Both the position numbers and the translations under genes were made by a program. 64,000 bases of DNA from Schistosoma haematobium (taxonomy: Eukaryota > Platyhelminthes > Trematoda > Strigeidida > Schistosomatidae): assembly GCF_000699445.3 (NCBI RefSeq), contig NC_067196.1, forward strand, positions 81,582,364-81,646,363, in the 5' to 3' direction. Below are positions 1 to 12,484 of the stretch, in pieces (within the stretch, counting starts at the first letter, position 1; every line of letters starts with the position of its first letter). The notes beneath the pieces are model-generated. The model saw only the letters and a list, made by a program, of their open reading frames with translations, was not told the origin of the DNA and searched no databases.

Positions 1-600
1 CTTACTAGAAAATACAAATCTGAATGCGAGTAATATGACCGCTGTGATAGTAGTTATACAAAATGAGTATTTGTGTTTAAACAAGTGCTGAGCTAATATA
101 ATTATTGGATAACAGAACAACAGTAATACTGCAACATTTCAACAATTCTCAGCTAAGCGTGTAGTGAACGAGAAAACAGAAAGGTCTTTGCAAGAGAGAC
201 AAAAAAATTCTATACATAATGTCATTGTTCAAATAATCTTGGAATGTTGATAATAATAAAGTTCGCTGAACAAAATAATTGAGCTCATACATATCAGAAT
301 TTTACTGATTATACGAGTAGAACAATTTTATTGAATCACTCAACAAAATTCAGTAGTTTTCCATGGACGCACGAAAATATGAGCGTGAAAAACCATGTGA
401 TTTACACAGAACACAGAGTTCATGTATTTTAAAGTTAGGTAACAGAAGACCTCTAAGTCAAAATGTTGAATAGTTGACAATGGACGAAAAGGATTTATCG
501 CCACATCAGTTTGATTTTAACTTGTAATAAAACTAAAACTATTTTCGAAAAAAAAAACATTCCATTTAACGAACACATTCAAAAAACCTTATCAAGAATT
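1..600. other. AT-rich intergenic/intronic sequence, no feature seen
   Basis: No coding region, RNA gene or recognisable repeat was found here. It lies downstream of the minus-strand exon at 1106-1576, so it is probably intron or the 3' part of that gene. Confidence 0.5.
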
Positions 601-678
601 TGTTGCGTTTTGTATGTTTGAATCTTCCTATTGGTGTTTAGAACTTAAATTTATTAGTCTCTCATTGATATATATGCA

Positions 679-990
679 TCCTGTGGGGATTGCCTCGACA
701 TTATTCCAAGTCACAAGCATTATAAGCAGAGATGGATGGTGGTTAGCAGTGGGACCCAGAACAAGCGTTTCATCCTATTTAGGACTCATCGGCTTCATCC
801 CAGAGTTAATGTTCACTCTAGGACTCGAACCTAGTACCGTTCGCTCCAAATGCCATCGAATTATCTACTAAGCTACGAAATCCTGATAGACACATCGACT
901 CTAAGATTCAGACACATCCAGCTGAGTCCCAAATAGTACGAAACGCAAGTCCTGGATTCCATTGCTAGCAACCATCCATCTCTGTTTATC
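679..990. mobile_element. Sm-alpha-like (family A) tRNA/hammerhead repeat, inverted pair
   Basis: Two pieces of the same short repeat lie head to head. The minus-strand piece has a tRNA-like head (about 812-886; B box GGTTCGAGTCC) followed by a decayed hammerhead whose core reads CCGATGAG (785-792 on plus) and GAAA (768-771), so U4 is changed to C. The plus-strand piece (about 887-990) has a hammerhead remnant at 914-958 with three core bases lost (CTGAGTCCC for CTGANGAGTCCC). The flanks GATGGATGG (731) and CCATCCATC (about 972) are reverse complements. From established knowledge, Sm-alpha repeats of schistosomes carry Pol III promoters and hammerheads; assignment to that family is by remembered motif, not by search. 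Neither ribozyme should be active. Confidence 0.7.
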
Positions 991-1105
991 AAGAACATTT
1001 TAAAAAAGTACAGCGAAGCCTTATGCTACAATCACATGAGATTCAACCAATAATAATCATTATTATTATATTTAACAAGAAAGGAACATAAATTACTTCA
1101 CTAAC

Positions 1106-1576
1106 CGTTTTGTATTTTTGAATTATAATTTGATTGTACAATATCACTTTGAATAGGATTTGTTGTTAATGTTAATCCACTAGTAGTAATAGCAACGTTG
1201 ACACCAGTACTAGATGAGATGATAGTTGAATTAGAATGATAACAATGACTACTATTAGTAACAATAGTATTAGTAGATATGTTATAAATCAATTGATAAA
1301 TATTAATCACAAGACATAAATCATCATATTTTTCAAATCCAATTCTTTCATTTGAAGATTTTTTAAGATAAAGATTTAATAATTGTGTAATAGATGTAAA
1401 TAATGCATTGAATTCATCCAATAATTTATTTGTTTTAAATAATTGTTGAATTAAATTATGAATATATTGAACATTTTCAATATCATCTTTGAATAGATCA
1501 TGTTGAAAATTAGAATTGATTGTATCAATATTAAGTGTATTTGTTTCCAATAAATTGAGCAATGATAAATAATGAT
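1106..1576 (-). CDS. Unrecognised host gene, downstream coding exon (exon 3 of the three seen)
   Basis: This is a 471 nt open stretch on the minus strand, with a plausible acceptor (ACTTAG at 1582-1577) and donor (GTTAGT from 1105). It enters in phase 1: the final G of the exon at 11571-11685 plus AT completes an Asp codon and continues as DHYLSLLNLLETNTLN. It leaves in phase 1 after IQN. The upstream frame is closed by a stop inside the presumed intron, which fits an exon boundary. The product is rich in Leu, Asn, Ile and Ser, with no signal peptide, clear membrane segment or catalytic motif. The first two thirds look helical (for example FKTNKLLDEFNALFTSITQ); the C-terminal third is Ser/Thr-rich and low-complexity. 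The family was not recognised. Three consistent splice phases make a real gene likely. The next exon would lie left of the window. Confidence 0.68.
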
Positions 1577-3595
1577 CTAAGTAAACTTAATTAAAAGAGA
1601 TAAACATATAGAAAATACAATCATGTTAATGAGGAAATAAATAAATATCATGAATCAACATGTTCTGACGTTCAAAAAAAATTCAATAATTATGAAACAC
1701 AATTGTACATATACACGCAACTAAATGTGTGCATGTTTACACACACACATATATATACACATAAATACTCAATAGTTCTAATTATTGGTTTGGTGTTTTG
1801 CCTCATTTATATCAGCTGATTGATAGATTTAAGAACAAAGAACTAAATAAAAACATAATTGATTTATGCAACAGGAATCACAAACAAAAAATGTCAATGG
1901 TGTGAAGGAACAAATTTGAAGAAGTAGAGAAAAAAAACAATAATTGCAATTATATAGGAATCATTTATTACATGAGATTGATTATTACAAAGGAATTGAA
2001 AGGTTGGAGGTTAGAAAATTAATTTATTATCAAAAATAAATTTATTGACTTAATTGAATGAATTGGTAAACAATAATTAAACATTAACGTTCAATGTTGA
2101 AACTTTCCGGGAAAAGAAAACTATAAATTTTTTTTAAAATACAAAATCCAAAAACTTAGTAAAATAGACAATTAATTGAGAAAATTTAATTAACTACAAA
2201 GTAACAGCTCTCAATCATGGAATAGCTACAAAATATATAGACTGTGTAACTTAATGATGCATGAAGTATTATGTTGTAAAATTCCAACCGACTACTCCGT
2301 TTAGCACATAAATTTTACATGAAGAGTTTAGGGTTACGACATATACCTATCATGTAATTGATTGATAGCAAAGAAATGCCAAGTGTATATATTCATTATT
2401 TGCAATCAAAAAATTAGTCTATATTTCAAATCTTTTGTTACTCATATACAATAATTTGCATCTTATGATATAACTGTGGTTTAGACAGGTTCTGTATAGT
2501 TTTATATTTTTGAAGTACAAGGTCAGCTACATCCATGTGTATTGGTAAACGTTTGTGTCAAATGGTGAGTGAATTTGAATAAACCGGTGGAAATAGGAAA
2601 AAACAGAGGATTAGTGATGTAAAATATAATCAATACATTAAATGTCGGAGTACTTCATTCGGTGTTAAGATCATTTTAATTCACTATCCGCGAGAAGAAC
2701 CACGGTGCATAAGTCAAACATTTGAACAAAAATGGCTCGTTCAATAAATTGAACAGATGAAAAATACCAAAAAAAAAACAAAATATTTAATCGACTACTT
2801 TATGGGATTTTATATGATGTTAAAAAGGTTTTTCATTGCTGGAAAATAATTTTAAAAAATCAAATGGAACTCAGAAGATAATGGGTCCCAAGTTAAGATT
2901 TTTATATATCATGCAGCACGATAAGTTTAAACGATAGACCTAACGTCCAATAGTTCATGATTTTAACTCCAGTCGATTTGTTACTAAATAATCGCCATTC
3001 AATCTCAATGATAAATCATGCATTGCACACTCATGATTAAATCGACATTGCAGATCACTAGCACAATAAAATTTAAAATACTCATCTATACATTTATAGG
3101 GGTTGTCTCTTTGTTATGATTAACAAGTGGAAAATCTAAAAGATTACCCTTTACTAACTGCAAATTAAGCACAATTGCACTTATATATTACATATAACGC
3201 ATAGGAATAACCTCACAGAAACAATACAATTTCGAAGAAAAATAGAGAATTCATTGATTAAAAAGAGATTTTGAAATAGTGGTTCAGATAATGAATTTCC
3301 AATAAACTGAAATGTGTAATTCACATACAATATCTCAAATTCACAATTATTTAACAATAATGATGTATACCAAAGATTTTCATACCTTTTTTAAGGTATG
3401 AGAAAAAAACGCAACACAAATATTGATTAAATGTATATGCATATATGTAATATGAAGTAGTTAATATGAACAGAAGATTAAAAAGATTTTCAGCGTCCAA
3501 ATAAGAACCAAACAATTATTAGACGTATAAAGCAATTTATCGAGATAGTAACACATTGATATGCCGCCAGATTATGGAATATAAACAATCATATA
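1577..3595 (-). other. Intron sequence without recognisable element
   Basis: This is part of the ~10 kb intron between the exons at 1106-1576 and 11571-11685. It is AT-rich, with a short CA/TA-like tract near 1740-1765. No coding region or repeat could be supported. Confidence 0.5.
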
Positions 3596-3893
3596 TAGTA
3601 ATTTCAATGGTTAAGATCATGAGTCAGTTGAAGCTAGACCACCATGGAAAACCTGGAAGCACTGGACGGCCGTTTCGTCCTATTGTGGGACTCCTCAGCA
3701 GTGCGCGTCCACGACCTCGCCCCTGCGAGATTCGAACCCAGGACCTACTGGGTTCGAATCTCGCAGGGGCGAGGTCGTGGACGCGCACTGCTGAGGAGTC
3801 CCACAATAGGACGAAACGGCCGTCCAGTGCTTCCAGGTTTTCCATGGTGGTCTAGCTTCAACTGACTCATGATCTTAACCATTGAAATTACTA
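3596..3893. repeat. Near-perfect 298 bp palindrome of family B hammerhead repeat
   Basis: Bases 3596-3741 and 3748-3893 are reverse complements around a centre at 3744.5, with only a six-base imperfect core. Each arm is the 3' half of the tRNA-like/hammerhead repeat called family B here. The right arm reads on plus: B-box-like GGTTCGAATCTC, then a type I hammerhead with core CTGAGGAG (3791-3798), stem II GTCC/GGAC, GAAA (3813-3816) and cleavage site GTC (3822-3824). Stem I is GCACTG pairing with CAGTGC. The left arm carries the same ribozyme on minus (core at 3691-3698). Both ribozymes have every invariant core base. The two 73-codon open frames on opposite strands here are by-products of the palindrome, not genes. 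Confidence 0.93.
3784..3836 (+). ncRNA. Type I hammerhead ribozyme (family B, intact core)
   Basis: The invariant core CTGAGGAG and GAAA is present with a four-base-pair stem II closed over a seven-base loop. Stem III is short (ACGG/CCGT). The cleavage site is GTC and stem I has six Watson-Crick pairs. Cleavage would fall after 3824. A mirror copy on minus spans about 3653-3705 with cleavage after the base complementary to 3665. Short stem III is known to make such ribozymes work poorly as monomers and better as dimers; that is family knowledge, not seen here. Confidence 0.8.
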
Positions 3894-6800
3894 CAATCTC
3901 CACAAAAACCCATCTGATATTAATCATATATAGCATAAATATTTTTTTTAAATGATCATTACACAATAAAGGACGATTGAAACACTTAGTATGGGAGTAA
4001 TGTAGTGCAGAATAGAAATATTACTAATTTAGTTATGTTCAATAAATAAGGATCTTTAAATTGTGGAAATATATAGTGAACGAAATAAACACCATTTCAC
4101 TCCTTTAATAAATTGAACCAGGGAAACTAGGACATGAATTAGAAAGCGAGAGAAATGGAAAACTCCTAAATCAATTCATCCAGCACAGAAAATACAATAC
4201 AAACAAAAGTTTTCACCTAAGCTACAAATCTCCATCATTTATGAGGAATCTATCTGATTATAACTGTCCAACAAAGTAGGTCTATTTTTAAAATTTAAAT
4301 GGACTATCAATTACCACAACTTGGAAATTACTTAACCAATCAGTCTTTGAATTTATTAAACTTATACTGGAACGAAAATACCTGGCACAGTAGTTACAGT
4401 GATGAATTTAAAACACATTTATACACAGATGAAGAAAAATAACCGAGAAATTTGGAAAGAAAGTAAAATTTTATTTGACCTGAAAAGAAACTTGAAGGCC
4501 ATTCAGTATAAATAAGGACATTCAGAAGAAATAAGCTGAGCAATGTTACCTGAAGATGGTTTGAACTGTACACTATACAAAATATGTTTCAAAAAGTGAT
4601 TGCAAAGAGTTCGCATAAGATGTCTGTATGAATTATTCTCACACATAACATAAAGCTGATTGTTTATATGATCGCTTCATACCTCCTATGTTATACTTAG
4701 AACTCTTACACTTCTCATTACATTTCTGCACAATATTACCATGACAGGATATAAATTAGTTGATATATTAAAAACATTTTACAGTTCTCCAACTATATAA
4801 ATTATTTATCTACAAACACAAACTTATATCAGTAAGATGAGAAATAAAAAACTTGGAAGAATTAGATTATTATTACCATGAACTGAATATACGGCACATA
4901 ATTTGGTGTAAGTCAAAGGAGAAAATATGAAATTAGATGTATAAAAAACAAAGTATTTATTAAATCTGTTTCAGACAAAGACAAACGAAGGATCAAAACG
5001 CGTTTTAAAAATTTAACATATGGTAATTGTTCGACAACAGTATTTATAGATTAACCAGGAAGTTAGTTTGTCGCAGTTTCTAACTTCGTAACACTAGGTT
5101 CAATAAACATGCTTGAGGACTGAACCAAAGACCTTTAGATTCGGAGGCTTAAATAATATCATCTAAAACTTGTGTCAAAGTGAAGAACAAATAACTAAAT
5201 AGTAGTCAAATAGCTAAAACAAAAGAAATATTGAGGACCTATTCATAGAAGCAGTTAAATGTTTGAGTACAAACCATAAGATTTAAAAATGGGCATTTCC
5301 CCCCTTAGTTGTCCGGAAAGCTCCATAAATTACCTTTCCAAGAGATTTAAGAATAAGAATATGGGTCATTCAGGACAACATTGCAAGAACATTAACGCCG
5401 AATAGTTCAAACCGATACTCAATGAAATGTGACATCGAGGATTCCAATATTTTCCGAGAGAAAGATTAATTTAAAATCAATTTTAAAGACACATCAATGT
5501 ATATTATCGAACTACTAAATGGTAATTTATTGTACATGTCAAAAACAGTACAAACAATTCATACACAAATAGCGCCACACAATAAATGAGTGTCAGGATT
5601 CAATCACATTATTTATACTTGAAACAACATAGTAAAGTGTATCTCGATGTGATTTGTTCGAAGTTTGAATATTTGGGGACATCAAAAAAGATAGGTAGTT
5701 TTTACGAGATTTAGACAAAATTTATTATCACACTAATCTTATGACTGATAGGCAGGTAGTGCAATGTCAAGTAACACACCATTAAGGGCACAAAATTAGT
5801 TGTATGTAATCAATAATTTAGTGATTTAATTTCTACTGCACAAGATAAACTGTTCTGTACAAGTCGCATCCACCAAAAACTATGAAATACAACTAATCCA
5901 ACGTAAAATAATGCAAATCAAACAACAAGGTGTATAAATTACGTAAAGATTGAAAATTATAATATATAGGATTAGTCAAAACAATTTTATCATGTTTCTC
6001 CCTTTAAAAGAAACAACTAGAAATTGTTTCCAATTATTTAATTTACATTTTCACAGTCTTACTAGGGGGAATATCAACGTGGATCAATAAACTTTCTATA
6101 TTCTTTATGACTCGATAAGTGATGATAAAACGTTGTGTTGAAACTGAGAACGATATAATACAAAACAATACTTAAAGGAAGATTTTACGGGCTGGTTTAT
6201 GGACTGTTATCTGAATAAGTTCATTGTTAATCGATTTATAGTATACTAAAATATGAAGTGGCCAATTAATAGTTGATCGCAAGACCGAAATATCGACGTA
6301 AGACTCCAAATGCTTTGAGACCAAAGAAGAGAATGCTAATCGGTAGACCACGTTTTTTTTTAGTAAACTAAGATGTTTGCAAAATGGTGAACATAAGAGT
6401 AAACAAAGTTAAAAGTCCTTAAACTAATAAATGATTGGAGAATATACAAAATACAGGTCAGTCATTCGGAAAAATGGAATGATTACTTAACTATCAGACT
6501 TATTGTTGCCCCGTCACATCAGGTACAAGACACGGGTCTTGTTTGTTTCATGAAAAAACACTCAATATTTGTAAAAAGTGATAACACCTCAATTTAAAGA
6601 TGTAGCTTTTTTGAGGTGTTTTTACAATATGATTGATCAACGGTTTTTCCCAGAAAACAAAATGGACATATTCTAAGTGTATCATCAATTTATATAAACA
6701 CAAAATGTAAGGGTTTTTAAAGTTAGTATATTAGAAAATGGTGTTGACAAGGAGACAATGAGTTACTAATCATAATATATTACGAGTATCTAAGTTCTTG

Positions 6801-9140
6801 GAAGAATATTGACAAACGTTATGGATAGTAATCAATCATTTAAATTCTTATCAACCATAAATCACATTTCTTTACAACACTTGATAAAGGTTTAGCATGT
6901 AATCACGAAATATAAAAAGTATGATAACTTTAATCTCCATAAGTTTAAAATTATCTTTGAAGCAAAATGCAGAGGGATGAAGCCAAAAAAGGGAAGGAAT
7001 CTGGGATAGAAATAAAAGCAATATTTCTGAGTGGCCTAATAATTGATCCAGTTAGACATCGGGCATACAGTAAGTCACCTGATAAATAACGATACACCAC
7101 AAAAATCAGACATAACAGTTTAGGTTATGAATTTTATAAAATATAAACTGTAATTGTGCATCATCAGTTTGCATAAGTTATAAGTAGTAAATTCTAGTTA
7201 TTGGTAGTGGTAATAGTTTAGTGGTTTTAATCAAACTCCATTTTGACAAAAAAGTTATATATGTTACTTATATATAGATAGCACAGAACCATTGTTTAGA
7301 GGGACAACGAAGACTTCACAATGAAGCCATGTAGCTCAATGAATGGAACTGTACTAAATTCAAACAAAACAACCAATTAAAAAACACGAAAATGCCAATA
7401 ATGAAACTGTAAATCAACCAACTGAGATATCAGTGAGGTAGAAGAAATCAAGTTACAACTAGTCACTTGCAAACTTGGTTCATAATGATGCAATCATATT
7501 AAAAATAATGACTTATTTGTGTTGTAATCTTTCTCTTATGCACCTATAAAATGTATAAATCACTTCATAACAATAGAGGCGTGAAAACTGAATATTCAAT
7601 GTCACTGAAACTAATTTCATTCCATTAAACTTTATCCGAACCCGTGACATTCTTAAATTACGTCTGGATAATAGTATATGGAAGAAAAGACGACATGATT
7701 TAAACAGACAAACAGACTGATTGGTTATTTATTCTTAGAAAAGAAAAATGATTCAGTAAGCAATTGATCAGTTGTTATTTCTATAAGACATAAAAATGAA
7801 CTAGGCATTACAAAAAGTTGACAACTAAAATTCATTGTAATTTAAATCTTTACTGATCAATAAAATCAGACTAAAAAAACCATGGAGATTTCCCTAACAA
7901 TTTGTCTCAAAATCAATAATTTTAGTAAATGAATGAAAATAGACTAAAATCTAATTATTTATTCACAAAAAAATGACTTTAACCACAGCAACAGGAAAAA
8001 TGAACACAAACAGAGAGGTGAGAGAAGGATTACGGTTAACTGAAAAGAGAATACAATGGATTAAATGAGTATTGATTATATATAAAATTCATCATTTGTA
8101 TGTTAGATCGGAAATTTGGAACGATCGGGGTTTTATCATTTATAGTACTCATCAGAGTAAGTAATCTGCAGTTTTAAAAACTACTAAGTAACCTATAGGT
8201 AATTAAATCTAAGCTGTTTGGTAGAGTGGAATGAAATAAATGTTCAATATGTGAGAATAATCAGTTTAGCTACTACAATTTTTTATTACATGTGGGTTGA
8301 AAGGCTCCCATAGCAATCGACACTCAAATCTTGTGGATTCTAAGGATATAATACCAACTTAATTGCTGCATTTCATTAATGTATCGAAAAAATTCTGATA
8401 TAAAGTAAAAGTGTAAATTCAGTTAGCTAGGTCGATCTCGCAATTTTTTAAACTCATATATACAGCTATTCTGTTTTATCTGTACCCAGATAGTAACTCG
8501 AGATTATGTATGAAACTTAATATTCCGTAACTATAAATCATTAAACGGTTAGAAATAGTACCTAGATGTGTGAACTTCAATAACTTCAATGTAAGCTACA
8601 CTTAAACAGTAAGGCATCAAACAAGAAAGAGCTCATTAAAATTAAATAAAACCTTGAGTATCTGGGCTACCTATTCCTGGCATCTAAATATTTCAACGAA
8701 TTACATGTTTTTGTTGGTTTTAACACTTCATTATGTCGATAAATCGTATAACCTATTCATCAGGCGTGTTTATGAAAAGCTTACAACTTTTCACTGTACA
8801 AGTTGCAAAAGTACAACCAGAGAAATCGAGGTGGCTGGTAATATGCAGTGAAACGAATGAATATTATTCAGATGTCGATTCTTGAACTGCCAACATCTGA
8901 CTGGCGATCACTAATTGGCAAGGTGGATTGTTTTAAATTTCTAGTAAGTCTAAACATTTGTCGTAATTGCGGTGAAGTCACATTTCATGAATCCTGGTTA
9001 AATGATTTCCTATATAACTCAATCAAACACAACAAATACGCTAAAATTGAATTACATTTTAAAATAGATGCGAAAAAAAGGATATCTTAAATGCTGTAAA
9101 ACGTGTATAGATGGTTTTCACTTTTCAGATCCCAACAGCA
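3894..9140. other. Long AT-rich intron stretch with only decayed repeat traces
   Basis: No exon was found. Near 5090-5165 on minus there is a decayed tRNA-like segment ending in a B-box-like GGTTCAGTCC, so an old SINE is possible. Bases 3898-3918 continue the common 3' tail of family B (CCACAAAAACCCATCTGAT). Around 8105-8165 on minus there is a weak hammerhead-like stretch, described in the findings. Two open frames at 8654-8851 and 8848-9090 (plus) resemble no known family. Confidence 0.4.
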
Positions 9141-9149
9141 TGCAGTGAT

Positions 9150-9560
9150 ATTTATTCGTGAGGTACCTGGTAAAGGAACTGGGTTAATAGTGGTTTCGAT
9201 GACCAGGCAGAGTAATCACAGAGCTCAAGGGGCAACTTGAGGCTGGTCACATGTACACTGGTGAGTAGTTTTTTATGAGTTACTTGGGACAAAAATCAAT
9301 GGGGCAAGGTGAAGTAGGCTTATTTTACGCTCACTCTTTTCCTAACCTCTTTATACGCTGTAGGAAGATACCTACAGACGTTAATTATCTGAGGGAAACA
9401 ACTTACTGACGCCATACATCAGTACAGTGAACTACACGACTTGATCCTTGGATCTTGCTGTTTTTAATCTTACCGTTATCCAAACGATCTGCACGGCGTC
9501 AGAGAACTCAGAGAGGCGAATGTTTCAGCCAATAAAGCTAGATTAGGTCACTGGGATATG
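9150..9560 (-). repeat. Repeat related to 16790-17395 (RTE-associated, inverted copy)
   Basis: In reverse complement this stretch follows the same order of motifs as 16790-17395: GTACCTGG next to a Lys-like AAAGGAA tract, a GGGCAACT/GGGACAACT motif, a CATCAGTAC segment and a TTCCAGCCA-like segment. Identity is moderate with several indels. It is more GC-rich than its surroundings. It holds no open reading frame and is either a leader or a non-autonomous derivative of an RTE-type element. The neighbouring RTE fragment at 10010-10859 lies on the same strand. Confidence 0.5.
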
Positions 9561-10009
9561 CAAAGAATTTACTAACAAACATATTTCCCACTTAGTCTTA
9601 ACGCAACCTTTTTCCTGAGCTCGCTGCACATCCTATGTAAAGTAAAATAAAATGAGATAAAACTCGAACGAATAAATGACAGATAGGCATACGGAGGACA
9701 TAAGTCTGGAGTAATGGAAAGTAACTAGGATATACATAATCTAGTAGAAGACCTTGTACTATCGTTGCATATATCTTTGTAAGAGCATCTAATAAATACG
9801 ATATAAAAAAATCTATCTATCTAATCTTTCTTTCTTATTTAATGTCATAATGGGTGTATTCCGTTTATCTTCATTCCCACTAGCAAGTTATTATTACCAT
9901 ATGATAAGAACTTAAGATATTAACACGAAACCAACAAGGAACAGAGTTATACAAAAATTATGTTGAGAAATAAAATGAATTAAAAAAGTAGGTAAATATT
10001 AGTTATACA

Positions 10010-10859
10010 GAACAGTCAGTCACTCAGTAACAACGTAGAACCTCGTACGTACGTACATCAGTTCGAGTCGCCACACCACATTAGCACAAAGATGCAGTGG
10101 TCGATTCAAAGCCATGTCATTCAGGGTCTCTAACCATCGGTTGCTATCATCTCGCGGTCCCCAACCAGGTAGTCTACACCTACTAACATGACTCAATCCA
10201 CTTGTCAGTGACTTCATGAACTTGTGCCATGTTTTGGTTTGGCCGCCTCTAGCTTTCTCCCAACCTACTCCTATACCACTGAACATCGCACGTCGAGGTA
10301 GTCGGTCGTTGGGCATATGTAACACGTGTCCCAGCCATCTCAACTGATGAAGTTTCACTACTTCACCAATTGATTTGCCATCCTTACCTAGTACCCGTTT
10401 CCTAACAACTGCATTACTGACTCGATAGTCCCAGGATATACGAGAAATGTTTCGAAGACACCTATGATCAAATACTAGTAACCTACGAATATCCTCTATT
10501 CTTACCGGCCATGTTTCACTGCCATAAAGTAGGACGGAACGAACTGCTGCGCAGTGAACACGTCCTTTGGTTGATAGACGGATATCTCGCCTACGCCATA
10601 AATGACGCAAGTTGGTAAAAGCTAGTCGAGCCTTCTGTATCCGTGCTGAGATTTCCTCACACACCAGACCACAAGGGCTGATGAGACTTCCAAGATAAGT
10701 GAAGCGATCGACACGCTCAACTACTTCACTCCCTATCATTAGTTCGGGTGTCAATGCAACCCAATCTTGAAGCAACATTTTGCATTTCGAGGGTGAGAAT
10801 CGCATCCCGAACATGCTTGCATTGTTATATAGAACAGGACCAGATGATAAATTATGCAA
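10010..10859 (-). mobile_element. RTE-clade (SR2-like) retrotransposon, 5'-truncated C-terminal RT region
   Basis: An open frame of 279 codons (10859-10020) encodes the part of a non-LTR polyprotein downstream of the RT catalytic Asp-Asp motif. Recognisable motifs are MRFSPSKCKMLLQDW, RFTYLGSLIS, ARIQKARLAFTNLRHLWRRR, LLYGSETW, FDHRCLRNI, LHQLRWLGHVLHMP and RCRLPGWGPRD. These are typical of schistosome RTE elements. The catalytic RT core and endonuclease are absent, so the copy is dead; only its first few codons are non-homologous. The element ends near 10008 in TGACTGACTG-type repeats, the tail also seen at 53.85 kb. The frame has no stop for 840 nt, which suggests a fairly recent 5'-truncated insertion. 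It sits inside the ~10 kb host intron in the same transcriptional direction as the host gene. Confidence 0.87.
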
Positions 10860-10864
10860 GAACT

Positions 10865-11570
10865 GTGCATTGAAATTTCTTTAAAGAGAGAAAAAGAGAA
10901 GCGAAGGAAGAGAACAGTCATAAATACAAACAACTTGAGGAACATGTCTATGATGAACTCTGAAAATCTAACTGCGAAAGACACAAATCGATTAACGCAA
11001 AAAACCTACTTTTTAACTATACTGTACCTCACCCAGTAAATAGTCGTGCATATAGCCATGAGTCATAATTCAGGTGTGAAGACGACGCACATAAACCAGT
11101 CGTAGAAGAAGAATTAAACGAAGAAAGATTGAACCTATGATTCGAAGTCCGGTGCTTTAAGTGCATAACCAATGCCCTACTAAAATTCCTAGCTCATTTT
11201 TTAAAAAAAAGCAAGTGTCAAAAGTATCATCTAGAACTAAATTCTTCAATTACCATTACAAGAGCAATCGAGAGTATTTTCCGATATCCTATTTTATAAG
11301 GACTCATTTAAAGTGAAAATAGGTTATGCAAAGAATTCCTTATCAACATGGATCATATCAATTACTAGTAAGTGAATGACATGTATGGATATGCAAATAA
11401 TAACATTCGGTCATAAGATAAAAACATTGATATTAAAATTAAATTAAAGTCACATGTAATTGTACTAATGTTAACAATATTACATGAATATTTCATTTTT
11501 CAATACATAAATGCAATTATTAATGAAATAAATTCATTCAATTAAAATGAATAATAATTGAATTACTAAC
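10865..11570. other. Intron sequence with a decayed tRNA-like segment
   Basis: At 11130-11190 the minus strand shows an A-box-like TTAGTAGGGCATTGG and a B-box-like GGTTCAATC about 50 bases apart, as in a tRNA-derived SINE head. No intact cloverleaf could be drawn. Nothing else is seen. Confidence 0.3.
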
Positions 11571-11685
11571 CTTGATTTAATTTACCGTCAGTTGATAAAG
11601 CTTTTAAACTTTCTGGAATATAATAACTCAGTGCGCAAGCAAGTGATGTAGGAAGGCCAATAAATTTAGTCAATAATTCCAATGA
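11571..11685 (-). CDS. Unrecognised host gene, middle coding exon (exon 2 of the three seen)
   Basis: A 115 nt exon on the minus strand lies between an acceptor ending AATCTCAG (to 11686) and a strong donor AAG/GTTAGT (GT at 11570-11569). It starts in phase 0 and ends in phase 1, matching the flanking exons on both sides. It encodes SLELLTKFIGLPTSLACALS followed by a Tyr-Tyr-Ile-Pro motif and ends at KLNQ. An ATG lies in frame at 11697-11695, just upstream of the acceptor, so an alternative first exon with Met-Glu-Ser-Gln at its start cannot be excluded. The segment is hydrophobic and probably helical, but no domain was recognised. Confidence 0.68.
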
Positions 11686-12055
11686 CTGAGATTCCATGTG
11701 TTCAATTTTTTTGAAAAAAAGGGTGAAAAGACAGAGTCAATGAAATTAAGTGAATTTTTCATTACTCAAGAGTGAAATACAATTATACGTCAATTTCATG
11801 AATAATAAATACGAAAAGGATAATAACTAAAAGGCTATGTGATCTAAAAATTAAAAATATGGTAAAAAGTATAGTCGATTTTCCCATCTGACTTAACAAA
11901 GGATATTAATCTACTTAGTCTCTTAAATACTCTATGATAATAATCCCAAACAATAATGAAGCGTTTTAACAAGAACTATTATCGAATAACAAAATTATAT
12001 ATTTAGACAAATAGTACAATGCAGCTAATATACTAGAAACATTTAGACCGATTGG
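11686..12055 (-). other. Intron sequence, no feature seen
   Basis: AT-rich sequence at the 3' end of the ~10.3 kb intron upstream of the exon at 11571-11685. A poly-T/A stretch at 11705-11720 may serve as the polypyrimidine tract on minus. Confidence 0.4.
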
Positions 12056-12059
12056 TTAC

Positions 12060-12480
12060 TGATCAATGAACAGCATTATGTATGTCAGTTCTTTCCAAAT
12101 GCTAATCGAATTATATTGACTAACTTGTAATGTGGCCATTAACATAAATAGCTCGACACCGCATGTACTATACTGAGATATTAGGTAGTTGGAGATAACC
12201 GATAGAAAACCCTGAGCATAGGTTTTATGCTATTTAGCGCTCTTCGGCAAGGAGATTAATGCATTCAGTGGGTTATTATTTACTGGTCAATGAATTGAGA
12301 CTTAAACACCTCAATGCTGACGTCCTTAAATACAGGATCTAATTCGTCGAGGAGTGTCAGTTGCCTCAAGATTTCAGGAACACCTTTTCAACGGGTACCG
12401 AACAGCACGAAACCTAGGTTAAGTGATTCCTGTCAGCGACCTCTAACCACCTCAAATACTTTTGTACCACACAATACTAC
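12060..12480. mobile_element. Family C hammerhead/tRNA-like repeat, decayed inverted pair
   Basis: The left piece (about 12060-12275, minus) aligns with the family C copy at 34885-35165. It retains stem II (CGCT/AGCA) but has CCGAAGAG and AAAA in place of the invariant CTGANGAG and GAAA. The right piece (about 12345-12460, plus) matches the same family: a CAGTTGCCTCAAGAT leader, AACGGG in place of the core, then AGCACGAAACC and a TTCCTG tail. Both ribozymes are dead. The head-to-head order repeats the arrangement seen for families A and B. Confidence 0.6.
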
Positions 12481-12484
12481 CCAT

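Noticed and set aside
614..871. 85-codon plus-strand open frame
   Set aside because: It reads across the inverted Sm-alpha-like pieces; similar readings occur at other family A copies.
3556..3966. Overlapping open frames on both strands with the same peptide (MENLEALDGRF...)
   Set aside because: They are mirror readings of the family B palindrome; the same peptide arises wherever the repeat occurs.
8654..9090. Two adjacent plus-strand open frames of 65 and 80 codons
   Set aside because: No family resemblance, splice signals or repeat copies; length is within chance for this composition.
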